Shown here: positions 15,834 through 23,167 of the stretch, one piece after another | Position numbering within the stretch: position 1 is the stretch's first letter | Layout of the letters: each line of letters begins with the position of its first letter | Assembly: GCF_012396365.1 (NCBI RefSeq) | Contig: NZ_JAAXPG010000001.1 | Span: forward strand, 186,001 to 250,000 | Origin: Nocardiopsis alborubida | GTDB taxonomy: Bacteria; Actinomycetota; Actinomycetes; Streptosporangiales; Streptosporangiaceae | Reading direction: 5' to 3' | DNA length: 64,000 nt | Notes under the pieces: model-generated | Seen by the model: the letters and a program-made list of their open reading frames with translations, nothing else | What the model was told of the DNA's origin: nothing | Databases searched by the model: none | Program-made: the position numbers and the translations under genes

Positions 15834-18455
15834 ATGACCATCGGACCCATCACCAAGGCCGCTCCCGAGACCGCCACCTCGGCGGCCGCCGTGCGTGCCG
15901 TGATCGCCGATGCCGCCGCGTTCTTGGCGCCGACCTGGCCGCTCGCCGACTTCATCGCGGTCAACCCACTGTCCGGCCTGGTGGACCGCCCGTTCGCGGA
16001 CGCGGCCATCACCGCCGCGGACCTGCTCGGAGCGCGGGTCACCCCGGACGAGAGCTGGCTGCGGGCGGCCTGGCGGCACGGGCGGATCACCGACGACGAC
16101 GTGCGTGCCGCGCTGATCCGCCGCCACCCCGAGGTGCTGCGATGCCGACCGCTCACCCTCGGCGGCCGGCCCTACGACCCGGTCGAACTCCTGTCGGCCG
16201 ATCTGCACCAGGGCATCACCAACCCCCCGCCGATCCGCCAGGCACGCACAGCGACTGAAGCGCTGGCCCCGGACATGGCCGCCCTCCTCGACACCCACAC
16301 GATCCAGTGGTGCTCGGCCTATTTGGACGAGGGCCAGTCCACCTGGCGGATGCCCGGCCGCGACCGAGGCTTCTACCACGCGTGGCGGGCTCTGGCCGCA
16401 CACGACACGACCCTGCCGCGGCGCGTGCGTACACGTCTTCGGGACCTGCCCGAACGGGCCGAGCAGGCCGTTGCGGAGGCTCTGGCCGCCCTCGGTGTCC
16501 CGGACGACCAGCGCACCCGCTATCTCCAGGCCCATCTGGCATGCCTTCCCGGATTCGCCGCCCACATCCGCTGGCGGGGCGAACTGCAGGGCAGTGGTAT
16601 CGACCTGGTCGCCTACCTCGCCCTGCGGTTGACCACCGAAGCCGCCGCGCTCACCGAGACCCATACCCACGGTACGGCGTGGAACTCGGCCTCCGCCGAC
16701 CTGCTCGACACCGGGCAGGCCACCACCGAACCCGACGATCGGGCCCGCCACCTTCTGGCGGCCCTGGAGATCACCGACACCGACGCGGCACAGCGCACCG
16801 AATTGGCGCGGTTCCTCGACCGACTCCCGGTGGAGCAACGAGCCCTCGTCTGGCTGGACGCCTACGAAGACCACTACCGGAGCCGACTGCTGCGCACCCT
16901 GAGCCGCTCGGTGCCCGAGTGGACCGACGCCCCTCCGCGGGCACAGGTGGTGTGCTGCATCGATCCCCGTTCCGAGGGACTGCGCCGCCACCTGGAAGCG
17001 CTCGGTGACTACCAGACCCTGGGCTTCGCCGGATTCTTCGCCGTCGCCATGCGCTACCGCGACCTCGCCGGAGGAACCGCTCGTGCCCAGTGCCCGGGCC
17101 CGATCACGCCCCGGCACACCGTCACCGAACGCCCCAGCGAGGGTCGACGGCGCGCGGCCGAACGGTCGCTGACCGGCCGCCGGGTACTGGCCGCGGCCGA
17201 CCACTCCCTGCACGCCGCCAAGGACGACCTGGTGGCGCCGTTCGTGCTCGCCGAATCGGCCGGTTGGCTCCTGGGCCCGTTGGCCGCGGCCAAGACCTTC
17301 GCTCCCGGTGCCGTCGGCGCCGCCCGCGCGTGGTGGACCCGCCGTATCACCCCCGACCCTGCGACCGAGATCTCCCTCGAGGACGCCTTCACCTCCGAGG
17401 AGCGCACCGCGACCGCCGAAGGCATTCTCACGTTGATGGGTTTGACCCAGGGGTTCGCACGCCTCGTCGTATTCTGTGGGCACCGTGCCCACACCGACAA
17501 CAACCCCTACCAGGCCGCGCTGGACTGCGGTGCATGCGGGGGGCACCCCGGCGGTCCCAACGCCCGCGCCGCCGCCGCCCTGCTCAACGATCCGCAGGTT
17601 CGCCGACATCTCGCCGAACGCGGCATCGGCATTCCCGACGACACCCGGTTCGTTCCGGCCGAACACGACACCACCACCGACACCGTGCGCCTGTTGGACA
17701 CCCACCTCCTGCCCGACACCCACCGCCGGGACGTCGACCGGCTCACCGCCGATCTTCGCACGGCCGGCGCACACCTGGCCGCCGAGCGCTGCGCCACCCT
17801 ACCGGGCGCACCTTCCCGGCCCCGCCCACGGCACGCGGCGCGCCACACCCGCACACGCGCCCGTGACTGGGCCCAGGTCTTCCCCGAATGGGGTCTGGCC
17901 GACAACGCGGCCTTCCTCATCGCACCCCGCGCCCTCACCCGGGGCATCGACCTGCACGGCCGTCTGTTCCTCCACGACTACGACCCCGACCTCGACCCGG
18001 CCGGCACCGTCCTGGAGACCATACTCACGGCGCCGCTCGTCGTCGCGCACTGGATCAACAGCCAGTACTACTTCGCCGCCACCGACCCCCAGGCCTTCGG
18101 CGCCGGCAGCAAGGCCCTCCACAATGTCGTCGGCGGTGGCCTCGGTGTCATGACCGGTCACACCGGCGACCTTCGGTCCGGCCTGCCCTGGCAGTCCCTC
18201 ACCGACGGCCACCACACCAGGCACGAACCGCAACGCCTGCTCGCCATCGTGCAGGCACCCTTGCAGCGGTTGGACACCCTCATTGCGCGTCACACCGTGC
18301 TGCGCCACATGTTCGACCACGACTGGGTCGGTCTCGCCGCACGCGAGCGCCCCGATGAACCCTGGCTCCGTTACACCTCCACCGGTTGGCGGCCCTGGCT
18401 TCCGGCCACGGTCACCCCCGAGGGCAGCTGTCCGTCCGCACCGCTGAGCACATGA
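15834..18455 (+). CDS. dabA: DabA (DUF2309), carbonic-anhydrase-like subunit of DAB carbon pump
   Basis: 873 aa, UPF0753/DUF2309. DabA is a peripheral zinc protein related to beta-carbonic anhydrases that hydrates CO2 when coupled to DabB. The zinc/catalytic residues are all present: C375 and D377 (VVCCIDPRSEGL), H550 (VVFCGHRAHTDNNPY) and C565 (ALDCGACGGHPGG), with the 15-residue H-C spacing of characterised DabA. Start ATG 15834 is preceded by AGGAGG (15819 region); an upstream in-frame start at 15690, overlapping dabB, would add 48 low-complexity residues and is less likely. Same operon as dabB. No Rubisco or carboxysome gene is nearby, pointing to anaplerotic use of bicarbonate. Confidence 0.93.
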   Translation: MTIGPITKAAPETATSAAAVRAVIADAAAFLAPTWPLADFIAVNPLSGLVDRPFADAAITAADLLGARVTPDESWLRAAWRHGRITDDDVRAALIRRHPEVLRCRPLTLGGRPYDPVELLSADLHQGITNPPPIRQARTATEALAPDMAALLDTHTIQWCSAYLDEGQSTWRMPGRDRGFYHAWRALAAHDTTLPRRVRTRLRDLPERAEQAVAEALAALGVPDDQRTRYLQAHLACLPGFAAHIRWRGELQGSGIDLVAYLALRLTTEAAALTETHTHGTAWNSASADLLDTGQATTEPDDRARHLLAALEITDTDAAQRTELARFLDRLPVEQRALVWLDAYEDHYRSRLLRTLSRSVPEWTDAPPRAQVVCCIDPRSEGLRRHLEALGDYQTLGFAGFFAVAMRYRDLAGGTARAQCPGPITPRHTVTERPSEGRRRAAERSLTGRRVLAAADHSLHAAKDDLVAPFVLAESAGWLLGPLAAAKTFAPGAVGAARAWWTRRITPDPATEISLEDAFTSEERTATAEGILTLMGLTQGFARLVVFCGHRAHTDNNPYQAALDCGACGGHPGGPNARAAAALLNDPQVRRHLAERGIGIPDDTRFVPAEHDTTTDTVRLLDTHLLPDTHRRDVDRLTADLRTAGAHLAAERCATLPGAPSRPRPRHAARHTRTRARDWAQVFPEWGLADNAAFLIAPRALTRGIDLHGRLFLHDYDPDLDPAGTVLETILTAPLVVAHWINSQYYFAATDPQAFGAGSKALHNVVGGGLGVMTGHTGDLRSGLPWQSLTDGHHTRHEPQRLLAIVQAPLQRLDTLIARHTVLRHMFDHDWVGLAARERPDEPWLRYTSTGWRPWLPATVTPEGSCPSAPLST

Positions 18456-18504
18456 CGACCGGGCACGTGCAGCGCCACTTCACTCCAGGAAAGGGAAGTA
18501 CCCG

Positions 18505-19026
18505 ATGAACATGCTCCTGTTGGTTCGAAGCGTGGACGACGTCAGGTCCGCGGTCGAGAACGTGAGCGACTATCTGGTCAACCATCGACGGCAGTTCGGG
18601 GATGAACCGGGATCGAACCGGCTGCTCGGACTGTGGATCCGCCCCGAGCTCGAAGCCGGGCTGCCCGTCCTGCTCCCTGGCGCCGCTGACGTCACCCCCA
18701 CTCAACCGCCCTCTGAAGCGGTGGGGATCGAGAGGTCGTTCTCGCTGGCGGGCATCTGGACCCTGTGCTGGACGGACGGGCCCGCCCTGCGGGAAACACA
18801 GGACCCGTTCGAGCTGCGCAACCGGATCCTCGATGCCCTGGTGGCGGACGCAGCGCCCGAACCGGCCGTTCCGGAGGCGTTCGTTCCCGTATTCGCCGAG
18901 GACGATGCCGTGGAGACGAGCATGGCGGCGCTACAGGCCCGGTATCCGCGGCTGATCACCGAGCACTGGTACGTCGATGACCGAGAACGAGGAATCGTCG
19001 GGCCGCTGAAGACCACGGAAGGGTGA
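18505..19026 (+). CDS. Hypothetical protein downstream of dabA
   Basis: 173 aa, family not recognised. Starts MNMLLLVRSVDDVRSAVENV with AGGAAAGGGAAG just upstream, 49 bp after dabA, same strand, so probably the last gene of the dab operon. It is soluble, acidic, with no signal peptide, membrane helix or cysteine motif; a mixed alpha/beta fold is likely (ERSFSLAGIWTLCWTDGP, RYPRLITEHWYVDDRERG). Could be an accessory factor of the carbon pump. Confidence 0.65.
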   Translation: MNMLLLVRSVDDVRSAVENVSDYLVNHRRQFGDEPGSNRLLGLWIRPELEAGLPVLLPGAADVTPTQPPSEAVGIERSFSLAGIWTLCWTDGPALRETQDPFELRNRILDALVADAAPEPAVPEAFVPVFAEDDAVETSMAALQARYPRLITEHWYVDDRERGIVGPLKTTEG

Positions 19027-19156
19027 TCGCCTTTCCGTGCACCGCATCACCCAGCGCATCAGGGCAGGCGACCGGGGTGCCCGTCCCGGTCATCGATCAC
19101 GAGTCGAGGAGATTCCCGATGGAGTTGTCAAGCCGGAGCGGTGACACGCCGTGAGG

Positions 19157-19223
19157 CCCTCAGGCCACCGCGGCCAGCTTCACAGGTCCTTGACCTTCAG
19201 TCCACGTCCCGCTGGCCTGAGGG
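19157..19223. repeat. Inverted repeat between dab operon and IS30 remnant
   Basis: CCCTCAGGCC (19157-19166) and its exact complement GGCCTGAGGG (19214-19223) enclose 47 bp. The 280-bp gap 19027-19306 holds no gene apart from this and the left end of the IS30 remnant. It could be a terminator-like structure for the dab operon or a trace of another insertion. Confidence 0.3.
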
Positions 19224-19269
19224 AACGTCACCGCCTAGAGAAACGCCCCCTAGCTGGCCCTTGAGTTCT

Positions 19270-20085
19270 AGTGGTCGTTGCAACACCCCATCTCTGAAGG
19301 GGTGCGATGGACGACGAGATCCGCAAAGAACGCCGGATACCGCAGGGGCGCAAGAAGCTCGTCCGTGAGCGGGAGGAATACTTCCGGCTCACGGACCAGG
19401 GCTACAGCAGCAGAGAGGCCTGCCGGATCGTCGGCATCAACCGGCGTACCGGCAAGGTCTGGCGCAACGGTCGCAGAGCGCACAAGAGCCTGGAGAGGCC
19501 CGTGGCACCCCTCAGGGGCCCCGGGGCCTCTCCGGGCTCTTCGCGTTTCCTGAGCCAGCAGGAGCGGACGCAGATCGCCGACATGTTGCGTCTGCGGTCC
19601 TCGATCCGCTCGATCGCCGCCGAGCTGGACCGGGCCTCGTCCACGATCAGCCGCGAGGTCCGCCGCAACCGCTCCTACTACGCCTCCATCAAGAAACACC
19701 GGTACGGCCCCTACGCCGCCCAGGTCCGCACGGACGAGCGCAGGAAGCGACCCAAGACCCGCAAGCTCGACGCCAACTCGCGGCTGCGCGAGTATGTCCA
19801 ACAGCGCCTGGATCAGCGCTGGAGCCCCGAGCAGATCGTTCACCTGCTCCGCCGGGACTTCCCCGACGACCAGGAGATGCGCGTGGGCCACGAGACGATC
19901 TACCAGGCCCTCTACGTCCAGGGCCGCGGCCAGCTGCGCCGCGACCTGGCCAAGCTGCTGCGCACCGGACGCACCATGCGCCGGCCCCGCCGCTCCGCTT
20001 GCACCCGCCAGCCCCGCATGTCCAAGAACATGGTGATGATCAGCGAGCGCCCGGCCGAGGCCGCCGACCGGGCGGTGCCCGGCCA
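19270..20085 (+). mobile_element. IS30-family insertion sequence, right part deleted
   Basis: The left end starts near TGGTCGTTGCAACACC. The transposase frame opens at ATG 19307 and shows the IS30 N-terminal helix-turn-helix regions (DQGYSSREACRIVGINRRTG; LRSSIRSIAAELDRASSTIS), then RWSPEQIVHLLRRDFPDD and VMISERPAEAADRAVPGH. Homology stops exactly where the first catalytic motif (WEGD) should begin, at about 20085, and passes into antisense fetB. The DDE domain and right inverted repeat are gone, so it is inactive; the open frame continues to 20245 only by chance. Confidence 0.85.
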
Positions 20086-20260
20086 CGGCGAACAGCACAC
20101 CCAGCACCGCGCCGACAGCGGCCAGTTGCAACGCGGCGCGGACCGCCGCCCACAGCAGATCCCGGCTCAGGGCCAGACGCTGGGCATGGGCCAGTGCCAG
20201 GGCCAGCGCGACGAAGACGGTGCACAGCGCGACCACGCCCCATGACGGTGCCGCGGTCAT
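20086..20260 (-). pseudogene. fetB: FetB-type ABC permease, N-terminal fragment
   Basis: ATG at 20260 overlaps the fetA stop (ATGA). The roughly 58 codons read MTAAPSWGVVALCTVFVALA, then RLALSRDLLWAAVRAALQLA and VGAVLGVLFAVAG, the first two helices of the FetB/YbbM (UPF0014) iron-export permease. It is cut at the junction with the IS30 remnant; about 190 codons are missing. Without it the FetA ATPase has no partner here. Confidence 0.75.
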
Positions 20261-20922
20261 GGTCCCTCCATCAGGTAGTCCAGGCTCTGGGGTGGCCCGT
20301 GTGCGGCCAGGCGGCCGTGGTCGAGGACGAGTACGGCGTCGGCGGCGCGGATCCAGGAGCGGCCGTGGGTGGCGGCGAGCACACTGGTTCCGGCAGCCGT
20401 GAGGGTGCGGGCCACCTCGGGCACGACCCGGGCGGCGGCCCCGTCCAGCGCGCTGGTGGGTTCGTCCAACAGCAGCACCTCGGGCTGCAGGGCCAGGGCA
20501 CGCGCCAGGCACAGGCGCTGGGCCTGGCCTCCGGACAGGCCCGCGGTGGGGCGGTGGAGAAGACCGGTCGGCAGGCCGAGGCGACCCAGAAGATCGGCGG
20601 CAGCCGCCTGGCCGAGGTCGGGGCGCCCGACGCGCAGTTCGGCGGCGACGCTGTCGGTGAGCAGTACCGGGTGCTGGGCGACCAGCACCACACGGCGGCG
20701 CGGGGCGAGCACGTCGGTCTCGGCCAGCGGGCGGCCGTGGAAGGCGAGGTGCCCGCGGGTGGGCTCCGCCAGACGGTTGAGCAGGCGCAGCAGTGTGGTC
20801 TTCCCGGCGCCGCTGGGGCCGGTGACGATGGTCAGGCGCCCCTGGCCGACCTCGGCGTCGATCCCGTCGAGGAGGGGAGCCCCCTGCTGGTCGAATCCGA
20901 CACCGGTCATGGAGAACACCAC
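20257..20922 (-). CDS. fetA: ABC transporter ATPase, FetA/YbbL type
   Basis: ATP-binding subunit of a FetAB-type exporter (iron efflux and oxidative-stress protection in E. coli). About 221 aa, matching FetA. Walker A GPSGAGKTTLLRLLNRL, Q-loop VVLVAQHPVLL, signature GLSGGQAQRLCLARAL, Walker B VLLLDEPTSALDG, H-loop AATHGRS. The start chosen is GTG 20922, after GGGAG; the frame is open to 20955. The permease gene behind it is truncated, so this gene is probably an orphan. It diverges from the DUF1259 gene across a palindromic operator. Confidence 0.8.
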   Translation of the reverse strand: MVFSMTGVGFDQQGAPLLDGIDAEVGQGRLTIVTGPSGAGKTTLLRLLNRLAEPTRGHLAFHGRPLAETDVLAPRRRVVLVAQHPVLLTDSVAAELRVGRPDLGQAAAADLLGRLGLPTGLLHRPTAGLSGGQAQRLCLARALALQPEVLLLDEPTSALDGAAARVVPEVARTLTAAGTSVLAATHGRSWIRAADAVLVLDHGRLAAHGPPQSLDYLMEGP

Positions 20923-20966
20923 GCCCGCACACTCCCTGTTTCCTACACCCCACATACGGATAGTTA

Positions 20967-20982
20967 TGAAACCATGGTTACA
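20967..20982. promoter_or_regulatory. Palindromic operator between fetA and DUF1259/chr operon
   Basis: A perfect 10-bp palindrome AACCATGGTT (20970-20979), extended imperfectly to 16 bp (TGAAACCATGGTTACA), in an AT-rich patch between the divergent genes. Position 33-48 bp before the DUF1259 start. Candidate binding site for the chromate-responsive ChrB or another repressor. Confidence 0.45.
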
Positions 20983-21014
20983 TGTTCGGTGGAGGTACGG
21001 GGGAAGGAGTGGAT

Positions 21015-21980
21015 GTGATCACGCACCACAGCAGGTCGAAGGCGGCCCTGGCGCTGGGGTTGGTGGTTGTGCTGAGTGCCTGCTCGGCGGGCCAGGCGGA
21101 CCAGCAACAGCAGGACCAGCAATCGTCCGAGGCCCTGGTCGAGCCGGCCACCACACAGGCCCAGGACTGGGCGCAGGTGGCCGACGCGCTGGGACGGGAG
21201 GGACAGCTCTCCGATGACACGGTCTACCGGGTGGGCTTTCCCCGCTCCGACCTGGACGTGACCTCCCGGGGGGTGCAGATCGGAGCGGGGTTCGCCCTGG
21301 GCTCCTACGCGGCCTTCACCCGCTATGAGGACGGCACGACGATGATGATGGGCGATCTGGTGGTCACCGAGGAGGAGCTGCCCGGGGTCACCGACGCCCT
21401 GCAGGACAACGGCATCGACCAGACCGCGGTGCACCAGCACCTGCTCGACCACGAGCCCGCGGTGTGGTGGACCCACTTCCACGCCCACGGCCAGGACGCG
21501 GCCGCGCTCGCACAAGGGGTCGACGAGGCGTTGGAGGCCACCGCCACCCCGCGCGAGGCCCAGGACGGGCCGTCGCAGGAGCTGGATCTGGACACCGCGG
21601 CCGTGGATGAGGCGATGGGCACCCAGGGCCGCGCCCAGGGCGGGGTGTACAAGTTCTCCTTCGCCCGCACCGGCCAGGTCACCTCCGGTGACCACGTGCT
21701 GCCCTCAGGCATGGGGGTGGCCACGGTGATCAACTTCCAGCCCACCGGCGGGGGTAAGGCGGCGGTCAACGGCGACTTCGTCATGACCGCTGACGAGGTC
21801 CAGGGGGTGATCCAGGCGCTGCGGGAGGGCGGCATCGACATCGTCGCGCTGCACAACCACGCCCTCAACGACCAACCGCGTCTGTTCTACATGCACTTTT
21901 GGGCCAACGATGACGCGGCCACGCTCGCCAGGGCGTTGAGGAACGCGGTGGACCAGCACCAGGTCGAGCCCACCGGCTAG
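21015..21980 (+). CDS. DUF1259 (LppY/LpqO-type) lipoprotein
   Basis: 321 aa, secreted lipoprotein: the signal peptide ends in the lipobox VVLSAC. It contains two DUF1259 repeats, residues about 50-175 (QIGAGFALGSYAAFTRYEDG...THFHAHGQ) and about 195-315 (VATVINFQPTGGGKAAVNGDF...ALHNHALNDQPRLFYMHFWAND), each with His-rich loops that might bind metal. GTG start at 21015 with GGAAGGAG 5 bp upstream. DUF1259 proteins are recurrent neighbours of chromate transporters; here it is the first gene of the chr operon. Exact function unknown. Confidence 0.82.
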   Translation: MITHHSRSKAALALGLVVVLSACSAGQADQQQQDQQSSEALVEPATTQAQDWAQVADALGREGQLSDDTVYRVGFPRSDLDVTSRGVQIGAGFALGSYAAFTRYEDGTTMMMGDLVVTEEELPGVTDALQDNGIDQTAVHQHLLDHEPAVWWTHFHAHGQDAAALAQGVDEALEATATPREAQDGPSQELDLDTAAVDEAMGTQGRAQGGVYKFSFARTGQVTSGDHVLPSGMGVATVINFQPTGGGKAAVNGDFVMTADEVQGVIQALREGGIDIVALHNHALNDQPRLFYMHFWANDDAATLARALRNAVDQHQVEPTG

Positions 21981-22029
21981 CGGCCACTTCCGATCGATCG
22001 AGGACCACACCAGGAGAGGAGTCCCTGCG

Positions 22030-22245
22030 TTGCGACCGCAAAACGCGCTGGACTGGGTTGCTTTCGTGTTGCTGTTGATCGGCGCGTTCGCCTGGGGGGC
22101 GTTCGTCACCGACGTCAACGTGCTGGACCGCCTGCTCGAACCCATCGCCGACCCACTCGACGACACGGTGTTCATCCTCATCGCCGCAGCCGGACTGTAC
22201 TGGATCGCCCGCGTGATCGGTGTGGGCAGACGGGCCCGGCAATGA
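22030..22245 (+). CDS. DUF378-like small membrane protein
   Basis: 71 aa with two transmembrane helices: LDWVAFVLLLIGAFAWGAFV and FILIAAAGLYWIARVIGVG, the DUF378 layout. TTG start at 22030 with AGGAGAGGAG upstream; the stop overlaps the next start (ATGA at 22242). Second gene of the chr operon. Role unknown. Confidence 0.7.
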   Translation: MRPQNALDWVAFVLLLIGAFAWGAFVTDVNVLDRLLEPIADPLDDTVFILIAAAGLYWIARVIGVGRRARQ

Positions 22246-22739
22246 ACGCTGAGCCCGCCGCGCAGGGGCCGGGCGAGTGGGTGCTGTTGAGCTACCGGAT
22301 CCCGCGCGAGCCCTCCACCCCCCGCATCAGCGTGTGGCGCAAACTCAAACAGCTCGGCCCCGCCCAGATCAGCGACGGCCTGGTCGCGCTGCCGGCCGAT
22401 GCGCGCACCCGCGAACACCTGGACTGGATCGCCGAGGAGGTCGTGGAGGCCGGAGGGACGGCCACCGTGTGGCTGGCCCGGCCCACCGCCCGGGCCCAGG
22501 AACATCACCTGGCCCAGACCATGGCCCAGGCCCGCGCGGCCGAATACCGCGCCGTGCGGGCCGAGGCCGCCCACGCCCGTAGCCTGCCCGAACCCGAACG
22601 CCTCCGGGCGATGCGCCGGCTGCGTACCCAACTGCGCCGCATCGCCCGCCGCGACTACTTCCCCCCGCCCGAGCGCCGCACCGCACGCGAGGCCGTCGAG
22701 GCCCTACATCCAGACCACACCGAACAGGAGAGCGCATGA
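22242..22739 (+). CDS. chrB: ChrB N-terminal-domain protein (chromate-responsive regulator)
   Basis: 165 aa matching the N-terminal half of ChrB, the chromate-sensing transcription regulator: WVLLSYRIPREPSTPRISVWRKLKQLG and DGLVALPADARTREHLDWIA, then a long helical, Arg-rich C-terminus. It overlaps both neighbours by 4 bp. In proteobacterial ChrB this domain is fused to the domain encoded by the following gene; here the protein is split in two. It likely represses or activates the operon by binding near 20970, which is inference. Confidence 0.82.
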   Translation: MNAEPAAQGPGEWVLLSYRIPREPSTPRISVWRKLKQLGPAQISDGLVALPADARTREHLDWIAEEVVEAGGTATVWLARPTARAQEHHLAQTMAQARAAEYRAVRAEAAHARSLPEPERLRAMRRLRTQLRRIARRDYFPPPERRTAREAVEALHPDHTEQESA

Positions 22740-23167
22740 AGTGGTCCACCCGCGCCGGTATCCACATCGACCGAGCCGCCTGCGCCTGGCTGATCCGCCG
22801 CCGCATCGACCCCGAGGCCGAGTTCGTGTTCGTCACCGACCCCGCCGACGTGCCCGAGCAGGCCACCGCCTTCGACATGCGCGGCGTCGAGTTGGGCCAC
22901 CACGGCGGCGACTGCAGCTTCGAGACCATCCTGCGCCGCTACGACCTCACCGACGCGGCGCTGTGGAAGATCGCCGAGGTCGTCCACGAGGCCGACCTGG
23001 ACGACGAACGCTACGACGCCCCCGAGGCCCCCGGCTTGGACGTGGTCCTGCGCGGTTTGTCGATGACCGGTAGCGACGAGCGCACCCTGGCCGTCACCGG
23101 TCCCCTCTTCGATGGCCTGTACGAGTACTACCGGCGCCAGAGCCTCCTGGGACGGGAACCCGCATGA
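22736..23167 (+). CDS. ChrB C-terminal-domain protein (chromate resistance)
   Basis: 143 aa, Chrome_Resist family (C-terminal ChrB domain): MKWSTRAGIHIDRAACAWLIRR, FVFVTDPADVP, FDMRGVELGHHGGDCSFET and a C-terminal YEYYRR. Conserved Cys, His and Asp residues could bind metal or substrate. ATGA overlaps on both sides show tight translational coupling with chrB and chrA. Confidence 0.85.
   Translation: MKWSTRAGIHIDRAACAWLIRRRIDPEAEFVFVTDPADVPEQATAFDMRGVELGHHGGDCSFETILRRYDLTDAALWKIAEVVHEADLDDERYDAPEAPGLDVVLRGLSMTGSDERTLAVTGPLFDGLYEYYRRQSLLGREPA

Noticed and set aside
20086-20245. Extension of the IS30 transposase frame past 20085
   Set aside because: This part is antisense to fetB and shows no IS30 similarity; the catalytic domain is absent.
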